A DNA stretch of 6,278 nucleotides from CAZCBJ01 sp964496705 (GTDB lineage Bacteria; Chloroflexota; Anaerolineae; Anaerolineales; Anaerolineaceae). Each line of letters begins with the position of its first letter. The stretch's first letter is position 1. The notes below the pieces were generated by a model. It was given only the letters and a program-made list of their open reading frames with translations, was not told the DNA's origin and made no database searches. The stretch spans positions 1 to 6,278 of the forward strand of contig CAZCBJ010000228.1 of NCBI GenBank assembly GCA_964496705.1, written 5' to 3'. Position numbers and translations under genes: made by a program. Positions 1 through 6,094 of the stretch are shown here, one piece after another.

Positions 1-1770
1 GTTCAAAAAGACAACTTATCCTCCATGCTGGTTGCCTTTGGCTGGGGGGATGGCGGTGGTGGACCAACACGAGACCATGTTGAATTTCTTCGCCGCGCAG
101 GAAATTTGGAAGGCGTGCCAAGGACAAAAATGGCCTCGCCAGTTGAATTTTTCCATGATCTCGAAAAAAGTGCGATTCCACCGACAAAATATGTGGGCGA
201 GCTGTATTTTCAGGCTCACCGCGGCACTTACACATCTCAGGCACGCACCAAGAAAAACAATCGCTTATCTGAATTGACCTTACGCGAAGCAGAATTGTGG
301 TCCGCCATAGCCACGATTAAGAGCTCGCATGCCTACCCCTATGAATCATTGAGGCGCGCCTGGCAAACAGTATTGCTTCTCCAATTCCACGATATCCTTC
401 CAGGCTCATCTATCCAGAGAGTTTATCAGGATGCAGAAGGTATGCATGCGGCGGTCATTCAAGAAGCGCATGACCTGAGCCAAAAAGCCCAAAGCACTTT
501 TGCCAGCCAGAAAGCCGGCCTATCATTGTTCAATTCACTATCCTGGGATCGGAAAGAGCTTGTTCAACTGCCTGAAGGGATCGATGCCGCCGTCAGCCAG
601 GACGGCACCATACCACCCCATCAGTCGTCTCAGGGTCATACCTGGGTTGAGGCGGCCATACCTTCCTGCGGCATTACCTCACTGCTTTTCTCTGCTGCCC
701 AAAACGTGGATATAAAAGGTCCAATCGTAACCGCGACCAGCAATTCACTCGAAAATGAATTGCTGCGTGTGACGATCAATAATCAAGGTGAGATCACTAG
801 CATTCTTGATAAGGAGACTGGATTTGAGTTTGCCTCTGGCGAATGTAACTCGCTAAAAATGTATAAGGATGTGCCCAATTGGTTTGACGCTTGGGATATT
901 GATAGTAATTATGAACTAATGCCCGTGCTTCTCAATGAACCTGCCAAGATTGAGATTCTGGACCAGGGCAGTCTGTTCGGCGCACTTAAAATTACCCGTA
1001 GGCTTTCACAATCGGATTGTTCACAAATCATCAGCCTGCGCAGAGGCTCACGGACAGTTCAATTTGACACAACCATCGATTGGCAGGAGAATCATAAGTT
1101 ATTGAAAGTGGCTTTCCCAGTCACCATCCACGCCAATGAAGCCCTTCACGAAATTCAATTCGGCCACATCGCTCGTCCCAATCACCGATCCAGACCCTTT
1201 GACGCCAGCCGATTTGAGGTATGCAATTATAAATGGACTGCCCTTACCGAGGAGAACCGCGGATTTGCAATCATTAATGACAGCAAATACGGCGTCAACG
1301 TCTTGGGAAACACCATCCACCTAACCCTTCTCAAATCAGCTCTCTCTCCCGATATGTTTGCCGATAAAGGAATCCAATCATTCAAATATGCGTTTCACGC
1401 CTGGAATGGCAGTTTTGCCGCATGCGACCTGGTGCGCGAAGGATACCAGCTAAATGTCCCGATCAGGATTTCTGACGGTGTATCCGCAGAACAATCATTC
1501 TTCTGGGTTTCGAGCCCGAATATTGTGATCGACACGATTAAAATGGCCGAAGATCAAACCGGCGACCTGATCCTCCGAATGTATGAAAGCAAACGGATGG
1601 CGACCAGAAGCACCCTTGGGACGTCATTGGATATCATTTCAATCCTAGAAACTGACATGCTGGAACAAGAGATGGGCAATCTGGAACAGACAACGCCAGA
1701 AACCATTTTATTCTTTAAGCCTTTTGAAATAAAAACGCTGCGGCTCAAAGTAAATTCAAGCCATAAGTAG
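1..1770 (+). CDS. Alpha-mannosidase, glycoside hydrolase family 38 (5'-truncated by window edge)
   Basis: This is the C-terminal ~589 residues of a GH38 alpha-mannosidase, an enzyme that removes terminal alpha-linked mannose with a zinc-dependent retaining mechanism. The reading frame is open from base 1, so the gene begins upstream; bacterial family members are usually about 1000 residues, so roughly 400-450 are missing, including the nucleophile Asp region. Numbering from base 1, residues 13-23 carry the conserved FGWGDGGGGPT loop (probable acid/base region at Asp17). Residues 67-89 carry the ELYFQAHRGTYTSQARTK-type motif of the helical middle domain. Residues 129-135 are FHDILPG, whose His130 should be a zinc ligand by comparison with the Golgi enzyme. 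The C-terminal beta-sandwich starts near residue 250 (ENELLRVTINNQGEITSILDKE) and ends with the typical PFEIKTLRLK tail. No signal can be judged because the N-terminus is absent; cytoplasmic location is usual for bacterial members. The internal ATG at 25 is not the start, because the motif sequence before and after it is continuous. The next gene follows without a gap. Confidence 0.93.
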   Translation, partial: VQKDNLSSMLVAFGWGDGGGGPTRDHVEFLRRAGNLEGVPRTKMASPVEFFHDLEKSAIPPTKYVGELYFQAHRGTYTSQARTKKNNRLSELTLREAELWSAIATIKSSHAYPYESLRRAWQTVLLLQFHDILPGSSIQRVYQDAEGMHAAVIQEAHDLSQKAQSTFASQKAGLSLFNSLSWDRKELVQLPEGIDAAVSQDGTIPPHQSSQGHTWVEAAIPSCGITSLLFSAAQNVDIKGPIVTATSNSLENELLRVTINNQGEITSILDKETGFEFASGECNSLKMYKDVPNWFDAWDIDSNYELMPVLLNEPAKIEILDQGSLFGALKITRRLSQSDCSQIISLRRGSRTVQFDTTIDWQENHKLLKVAFPVTIHANEALHEIQFGHIARPNHRSRPFDASRFEVCNYKWTALTEENRGFAIINDSKYGVNVLGNTIHLTLLKSALSPDMFADKGIQSFKYAFHAWNGSFAACDLVREGYQLNVPIRISDGVSAEQSFFWVSSPNIVIDTIKMAEDQTGDLILRMYESKRMATRSTLGTSLDIISILETDMLEQEMGNLEQTTPETILFFKPFEIKTLRLKVNSSHK

Positions 1771-2577
1771 ATGCCAAATCAGGCTTATCAATGCCCCCGT
1801 TGCGGCTACATAAACCTTAATCCTGCGCATTTCTGCGGCATGTGCGGGACCGAACTGCCATCCCCATGTCCGAAATGCGGTCAGGTCAATCCGCCAGAAT
1901 ATCAGTTTTGTTTTTCTTGCGGCCAAGAGATTGGAAAAATTGCACAACCACAAAAATCTGGCATCGAGGATGTAAAAATAGAAATTAATGACAAACATCC
2001 TTCAGCACCTGCCATGGTTGAACGAAGGATTGCGACCATCTTGATGTTGGAGGTATATAAAGGCACAGAAATTCTCGAAAACATCGGGATTGAAGCCTGG
2101 GCCGAGGTAATCGGCAAAATCATAAAGATCGCTGAAGAGCAAATTGAAGCATTCGCTGGTCAGATCAACCAATTCCGCGGCGAAAGTATCATTGCTTTTT
2201 TTGGCGTGGACAATGCACATGAAGATGACCCTGAAAGGGCCGTCCTGGCTGGGATGGCCATTCAAAAAAAGGTGCGTGAGTTATTCTTCGCTGGGAATCA
2301 TATAGACGAAACCTCAATACAAATTCGTATGGGTATAAATACCGGAGAGATCATCACCACCAGGATGGGAAAATATGAAAACAATCAAGAAGACACCGCC
2401 ATGGGTGAAGCCATCAGCATCGCTGCCCGATTGCAAACCTCAGCAGAGCCCGGGAGCATAATGGTCAGTGAAAACACCTATGCATTAATAAAGAAAAGGT
2501 TTTTTTGGCTTCCCCTGGGCAAAATACGCGTGAAAGGGATCAGCAATCCAATAGAAGTGTACAGGCCCATTTCTTAA
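1771..2577 (+). CDS. Double zinc ribbon protein with degenerate class III nucleotidyl cyclase homology domain
   Basis: A 268-residue protein without signal peptide or membrane segment, so probably cytoplasmic. Residues 8-25 (C8, C11, C22, C25) and 33-50 (C33, C36, C47, C50) form two CxxC...CxxC zinc ribbons. A linker to about residue 82 leads into a class III adenylate/guanylate cyclase homology domain (about 83-268), recognised by ERR at 84-86, INQFRGESIIAFFG, AHEDDPERAV, IRMGINTGE, AARLQTSAEPGSIMVSENTY and VKGISNPIEVY. Against the family pattern, both metal-binding Asp positions are Glu (E94, E138), the GD of the GDxVN motif is GE (E213), and the catalytic Asn is Ser (S216); the following Arg is kept (R220). 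It may therefore be weakly active, or a non-catalytic nucleotide-binding or regulatory domain. Relatives often continue into an AAA-type ATPase and TPR region; this one stops right after the cyclase domain. The ATG directly follows the mannosidase TAG with no clear Shine-Dalgarno sequence, suggesting translational coupling. Its signalling role is unknown. Confidence 0.88.
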   Translation: MPNQAYQCPRCGYINLNPAHFCGMCGTELPSPCPKCGQVNPPEYQFCFSCGQEIGKIAQPQKSGIEDVKIEINDKHPSAPAMVERRIATILMLEVYKGTEILENIGIEAWAEVIGKIIKIAEEQIEAFAGQINQFRGESIIAFFGVDNAHEDDPERAVLAGMAIQKKVRELFFAGNHIDETSIQIRMGINTGEIITTRMGKYENNQEDTAMGEAISIAARLQTSAEPGSIMVSENTYALIKKRFFWLPLGKIRVKGISNPIEVYRPIS

Positions 2578-2597
2578 GAATGACTCTACAATGAAAA

Positions 2598-2630
2598 CAA
2601 GACAATGATAGAAAAATAAACACTGTCTTG
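2598..2630. repeat. Inverted repeat overlapping the -35 box, candidate operator
   Basis: CAAGACAATG at 2598-2607 faces CACTGTCTTG at 2621-2630: 9 of 10 positions are complementary, including a perfect outer 7 bp, with 13 A/T-rich bases between. The right arm includes the first three bases of the -35 hexamer of the binding-protein promoter, a suitable place for a repressor. No T-run follows, so it is unlikely to be a terminator for the upstream gene pair. The regulator is not identifiable from the window. Confidence 0.45.
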
Positions 2631-2656
2631 ACTTAGGTTAAATTAGGTGCTAAAAT
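2628..2656 (+). promoter_or_regulatory. Sigma70-type promoter with extended -10 for the binding-protein operon
   Basis: TTGACT at 2628-2633 is five of six matches to the -35 consensus. It is followed by exactly 17 bp and then TAAAAT at 2651-2656, also five of six matches to the -10 consensus. TG at 2648-2649, one base before the hexamer, makes an extended -10. Transcription would start near 2662, giving a leader of about 220 nt before the ATG at 2886. The spacer holds two copies of TTAGGT (2633-2638 and 2643-2648), one helical turn apart. This promoter would separate the transporter operon from the mannosidase and cyclase-like pair, although readthrough is possible because no clear terminator lies between them. 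Confidence 0.72.
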
Positions 2657-2744
2657 TTTACATCCTCGTAATTCCTATCATAAATAATTCCAAACTGCAA
2701 TCGGATGCAGAAAACAAAGCGACTTCTTCTTACTTCAATGAGTG

Positions 2745-2771
2745 AACCCTTGTCTTAGGGTTTTGGGTTTT
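2745..2771 (+). promoter_or_regulatory. Short leader hairpin followed by T-runs, possible attenuator
   Basis: AACCCT (2745-2750) pairs perfectly with AGGGTT (2757-2762) across a 6-nt loop. T-runs follow at 2761-2764 and 2768-2771, interrupted by GGG. This GGG plus TT (2765-2769) could also pair with the same AACCC, so two alternative structures are possible. The stem is short and only half G+C, so it would be a weak terminator at best. It lies about 85-110 nt into the predicted leader. Function is inferred from position and shape only. Confidence 0.3.
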
Positions 2772-2872
2772 AAAAAGTTCAAATTTATCTTCGGAAGGAG
2801 GTGGTCAAACAATACCACATTTAGAATGCAAAGATTTCCAGGTAAGTTCAACAAGCTAATTCACAATTATTT

Positions 2873-2878
2873 AGGAGG
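2873..2878 (+). promoter_or_regulatory. Ribosome binding site deciding the lipoprotein start
   Basis: AGGAGG is followed by a 7-base spacer and ATG at 2886. This ideal match and spacing, together with a complete Tat and lipoprotein signal starting at that ATG, fixes the start and argues against the in-frame GTG at 2742 and ATG at 2826. Confidence 0.85.
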
Positions 2879-2885
2879 AAAACAA

Positions 2886-4988
2886 ATGTCTCACAAGAAG
2901 ATGAGCCGTCGAGAATTTCTACGGCTATCAGCGCTGGGAGTTGCCGGGGTCACGCTCGCCTCTTGCGCACCCCAAACCGCTGCTCCCACCAAGGCGCCTG
3001 AAGTAAAACCAACCGAAGCAGCCGCAGCCCCGACCGCAATTCCGACTCAGGCTGCAACTGCTACGCCTGTTCCAACCGTCGCAGCCGCCAAGGAAGCCCC
3101 CATGTTGGCCGATATGGTCACCGCTGGAAAGCTCCCACCCCTTGCAGAACGCCTGCCCAAGAATCCCCTCACTCTCGCTCCGGTCAACACCATTGGAAAA
3201 TATGGTGGGCGCATGAAGTGGAACATGTGGTGGCTGGGTGGTGGTACCGAAGAATCGATGTACGGTCACTCGGCTTTGCGCTGGCTAGATGACGGCCTGG
3301 GCATTGGCCCTGGCATGGTCGAATCTTGGGAAACCAATGCCGACAACAGCGTTTGGACTCTGCACTTCCGCGAAGGTTTGAAATGGTCCGACGGCCAGCC
3401 CTGCACCACTGAGGATGTCATGTACTGGTGGAATGACTTGGTCCTCAATGGCGATCATGGCGACCAACCCCCGGACTTTGGCACCGCCGCTGGCAAGTTG
3501 GCCGAATTTAACCCCGTCGATGCTTACACCCTGACTATCAGCTACGCCGAACCGGCTCCGCTGACCGCCAAACGCCTGGCGATGTGGGTCAACGGCAACA
3601 TTGGTCCACGCTGGATTGCTCCCAAGCACTACCTCAAGCAATTCCATCCAACCTACAACACCGCAGTCAAAGATTTCCAGGAGCACGATCAGAAGATCCT
3701 GTTCCGCCAGAATCCGGACTGCCCGTCACTCAGCTCCTGGATTTGCGTTGTCTTCGAACCGTCTGTGAGCATCACCTGGGATCGCAACCCCTACTACTAT
3801 GCTGTAGACACCGAAGGCAATCAATTGCCCTACATCGACGGCATCGACGAACTGCCAGTTGCTGACCGCCAGACCGAAATGCTCAAGATGATGCAGGGCT
3901 CCACTGATTTCAGCCAGTTCACCTACCAACTGACCCTGGCCGATATCGCCCCCCTGAAAGAATCTCAGGATGCCGGCAATTACGAAGTCCGCCTGTGGGA
4001 CTCTGGCTCCGGCACGGGCATGATGTACTTCTGGAACTACGACACCAAGGATGACAAGAAGCGCGAGCTGTACCGTAACCCCAAGTTCAAGCAAGCCATG
4101 TCATTCGCCATGGACCGTCCGACCATCCAGAAGGTGGTCTACTATGGAACCGGTATGATCACCACCGGCTCTATGAGCCCCAAAGCTATCGAGTTCAATT
4201 TGAACGACGAAGCCCGCGCTCACTACATCAAGTTCCGCGATTCCTATTCCGCCTACGATCCCGAAAAAGCCATGGCTTTGCTGGATGAAATTAACGTCAA
4301 GGACGTGGATGGCGACGGCTTCCGCGAATTTCCGGATGGCAGCAAGCTGGAAGTCAAGGTTGACCTGGCTGCAGATGCCAACAAAGAAGCCACCGATGTG
4401 CTGGAAATCTGCCAGAAGAACTGGACCGCAATCGGCTTGAACATCATCATCAACCAGATGCCTCCTTCTGAGTTCGGCCCGGCATGGCGCAATGGCACGT
4501 TGGAATTCCGCACCGCCTGGGAAGTTGGCGATGGTCCTGACCACCTGCTTTATCCCTCCTGGGTTGTCCCGAATGAATCAGAACGCTGGGCACCCCTGAG
4601 CGGCAACATGCTGGTTGTCCAGGGAACACCAAAAGAAGAGACCGAATGCGAAAAGAGTCCGTGGGATCGCCAACCGCCGCGCTGGTGCAAGGAAGACCCG
4701 CAATATAAGGGCACTCCAATTGAGAAACTGCATCAGTTGTACGAAGTAGCCAAGATCGAGGTGGACGATATGAAGCGTATGCAGTTGGTCTGGGAGATGA
4801 ACGAAATCCATATGAACCAAGGTCCGTTCTTCCTCGGCACTGTCTGCAATACCCCGCGCATCGTCATCGTCAGTAGGAATCTCGAGAATGTTCCAACCCG
4901 CGAACAGCTTAAGTTGGGCGGTTTCTGCAACCCCTGGATCATCCCGTATCCTGCCATCACCAATACTGAAACCTACTCATTTAAGTAA
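2886..4988 (+). CDS. Family 5 extracellular solute-binding lipoprotein of an ABC importer (Tat-exported)
   Basis: A 700-residue binding protein that captures a ligand outside the membrane and delivers it to the permeases encoded downstream. Residues 7-13 (SRREFLR) form a twin-arginine motif, followed by a hydrophobic stretch and the lipobox L24-A-S-C27, so Cys27 should be lipidated after Tat export. Residues 28 to about 72 are an Ala/Pro/Thr-rich spacer of the kind common in Chloroflexota lipoproteins. The rest is an SBP_bac_5 (DppA/OppA-like) fold: ESWETNADNSVWTLHFREGLKWSDG near 145-170, YRNPKFKQAMSFAMDR near 395-410, and an acidic DVDGDGFRE loop at 473-481 that resembles a calcium-binding loop. 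It is larger than typical peptide-binding members (about 500-550), and closer in size to oligosaccharide-binding members such as rhizobial AgpA. The ligand cannot be read from sequence; the adjacent alpha-mannosidase favours a mannose-containing oligosaccharide, with peptides as the alternative. Codon use is more biased toward C/G-ending codons than in its neighbours, as expected for high expression. It has its own promoter, and a stem-loop follows the stop. Confidence 0.93.
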   Translation: MSHKKMSRREFLRLSALGVAGVTLASCAPQTAAPTKAPEVKPTEAAAAPTAIPTQAATATPVPTVAAAKEAPMLADMVTAGKLPPLAERLPKNPLTLAPVNTIGKYGGRMKWNMWWLGGGTEESMYGHSALRWLDDGLGIGPGMVESWETNADNSVWTLHFREGLKWSDGQPCTTEDVMYWWNDLVLNGDHGDQPPDFGTAAGKLAEFNPVDAYTLTISYAEPAPLTAKRLAMWVNGNIGPRWIAPKHYLKQFHPTYNTAVKDFQEHDQKILFRQNPDCPSLSSWICVVFEPSVSITWDRNPYYYAVDTEGNQLPYIDGIDELPVADRQTEMLKMMQGSTDFSQFTYQLTLADIAPLKESQDAGNYEVRLWDSGSGTGMMYFWNYDTKDDKKRELYRNPKFKQAMSFAMDRPTIQKVVYYGTGMITTGSMSPKAIEFNLNDEARAHYIKFRDSYSAYDPEKAMALLDEINVKDVDGDGFREFPDGSKLEVKVDLAADANKEATDVLEICQKNWTAIGLNIIINQMPPSEFGPAWRNGTLEFRTAWEVGDGPDHLLYPSWVVPNESERWAPLSGNMLVVQGTPKEETECEKSPWDRQPPRWCKEDPQYKGTPIEKLHQLYEVAKIEVDDMKRMQLVWEMNEIHMNQGPFFLGTVCNTPRIVIVSRNLENVPTREQLKLGGFCNPWIIPYPAITNTETYSFK

Positions 4989-5008
4989 GTCAAACCACTG
5001 ATTACTGT

Positions 5009-5039
5009 ATGAGGAGGGAAGATGCTCTTCCCTCCTCAT
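5009..5039 (+). promoter_or_regulatory. Perfect 14-bp stem-loop between binding-protein and permease genes
   Basis: ATGAGGAGGGAAGA (5009-5022) pairs without mismatch with TCTTCCCTCCTCAT (5026-5039) over a 3-nt TGC loop, starting 20 bases after the binding-protein stop codon. The bases after it (CCCCATTTACT) lack a T-run, so it is not a standard intrinsic terminator. In importer operons such a hairpin often protects the 3' end of the binding-protein message or partly stops transcription, so that much more binding protein than permease is made. That role is inferred here. Confidence 0.75.
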
Positions 5040-5098
5040 CCCCATTTACTAAAACCTATGCACCACAGGGAATGGAGATCACGAATAAGGAGTGACTC

Positions 5099-6082
5099 AT
5101 GTTACGATACATCCTTCGACGCGTCGGATATATGCTGGTCACCCTGGCGATTGTTTCTGTGGTTGGCTATTTAATCGTCGAATTACCGCCAGGTTCTTAT
5201 GTGGAATCAGAAATCAACCGCCTTCGCCAAATGGGCAGCAACCTGACCCAGGATCAAATCCGATCATTGGAGATCCGTTACGGGATCGATCAACCGGTCT
5301 ACGTGCGTTTCTGGAAATGGTTCTCGGGTTTCGTAGTCGGCGACTTTGGCCAATCGTTTGAATACCAATTGCCAGTTAATGATCTTCTCTGGGCGCGCCT
5401 CGGTTACACGATGTTAATTTCTGTATTAACATTAATCCTAAGTTGGAGTATTGCCATTTTTGTTGGGGTATATTCTGCCACACACCGTTATACCTTACCC
5501 GATTACATCATAACAGTGATCCAATTTATTGGACTTTCTGTTCCGAATTTTCTTTTGGCACTATTGCTTATGGTTTTTGCTCAGCGCGTATTGGGTCAAC
5601 AAGTTGGCGGATTGTACTCAGATCAATATATGCGGGCTGCTTGGAGTTTTGACAAATTCATTGATTTGCTGAAACACCTCTGGATACCGGTTATCGTGAT
5701 TGGCTTGGGCGGCACCGCATGGCTGAGCCGGGTGATGAGGGCAAACCTGTTGGATGTCTTAAATATGCAATATGTTCAGACTGCCCGATCCAAAGGATTG
5801 CAAGAAAATACCGTTATCTGGAAACACGCCGTACGCAATGCCATCCATCCGTTGATCATGGTGCTAGGAGGCAGCCTGCCGGGCATCATTTCAGGAGAGA
5901 CCGTGGTAGCGCTGGTTTTGAATATGCCCACAACCGGTCCCATTTACTTCCGTGCGCTGCTTCAACAAGACATGTACCTGGCGGTGACCTTCCTGATGTT
6001 TCTGGCGATTTTGCTGATTTTTGGCAACCTTTTGGCCGACATTCTTTTAGCTTGGGTTGATCCCCGCATTCGATACGAATAA
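5099..6082 (+). CDS. DppB/OppB-type ABC transporter permease
   Basis: A 327-residue inner-membrane permease of the binding-protein-dependent (BPD_transp_1) type, the usual length for DppB/OppB. It should form half of the translocation channel with the product of the next gene. Predicted membrane segments lie at about 10-29, 103-125, 137-160, 195-213, 252-275 and 296-318. The extracytoplasmic stretch after the first segment contains the subfamily-typical LRYGIDQPVYVRFWKWFSGFVVGDFG-like sequence (residues 57-84). The cytoplasmic EAA loop that contacts the ATPase is clear at about 216-250, with YVQTARSKGL followed by WKHAVRNAIHPLI. The start ATG is supported by AAGGAG at 5087-5092 with a 6-base spacer. 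The gene follows the binding protein after 110 bases containing the stem-loop, and the next permease starts 12 bases after its stop codon. Transported ligand is set by the binding protein, so the family name does not prove peptide transport. Confidence 0.94.
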   Translation: MLRYILRRVGYMLVTLAIVSVVGYLIVELPPGSYVESEINRLRQMGSNLTQDQIRSLEIRYGIDQPVYVRFWKWFSGFVVGDFGQSFEYQLPVNDLLWARLGYTMLISVLTLILSWSIAIFVGVYSATHRYTLPDYIITVIQFIGLSVPNFLLALLLMVFAQRVLGQQVGGLYSDQYMRAAWSFDKFIDLLKHLWIPVIVIGLGGTAWLSRVMRANLLDVLNMQYVQTARSKGLQENTVIWKHAVRNAIHPLIMVLGGSLPGIISGETVVALVLNMPTTGPIYFRALLQQDMYLAVTFLMFLAILLIFGNLLADILLAWVDPRIRYE

Positions 6083-6094
6083 GTGAGGTAAACC

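Larger units (their letters stand above)
2662..2885 (+). other. Long untranslated leader of the binding-protein mRNA
   Basis: This is the predicted 5' leader from the inferred transcription start to the base before the lipoprotein ATG. It contains three short perfect stems: CTGCA/TGCAG (2695-2710, 6-nt loop), AACCCT/AGGGTT (2745-2762, 6-nt loop) and GTGGT/ACCAC (2801-2818, 8-nt loop). An unused strong Shine-Dalgarno-like run, AAGGAGGTG, lies at 2795-2803. I do not recognise any known riboswitch class. The extent depends on the promoter call. No convincing gene is present in the 308 bases between 2578 and 2885. Confidence 0.45.

Noticed and set aside
2571..2580. 10-bp perfect palindrome TTCTTAAGAA over the stop codon of the cyclase-like gene
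   Set aside because: Short and A/T-rich, with no symmetric extension and no T-run; chance is enough to explain it.
2578..2627. Terminator after the cyclase-like gene
   Set aside because: The only inverted repeat here has a 13-base A/T-rich gap and no T-run after it; it fits an operator better.
2775..2851. Direct repeat AAGTTCAA at 2775-2782 and 2844-2851
   Set aside because: An 8-base repeat in an A/T-rich leader, not phased with any other element; probably chance.
2742..2885. 48-residue upstream extension of the binding protein from the GTG at 2742, or a start at the ATG at 2826
   Set aside because: Neither has a Shine-Dalgarno sequence at a proper distance, the extension would bury the Tat/lipoprotein signal, and ATG 2886 has an ideal AGGAGG with 7-base spacing.
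3285..4719. Long minus-strand open frames across the binding-protein gene (for example 3285-3686, 3726-4094, 4101-4544)
   Set aside because: They lie fully inside a convincingly coding gene, show no recognisable motifs, and arise from its C/G-ending codon bias, which suppresses antisense stops.
5022..5100. Possible small gene starting at ATG 5022 behind AGGAGG
   Set aside because: Both the Shine-Dalgarno-like run and the ATG are part of the perfect stem-loop, and the frame runs into the permease gene without recognisable features.
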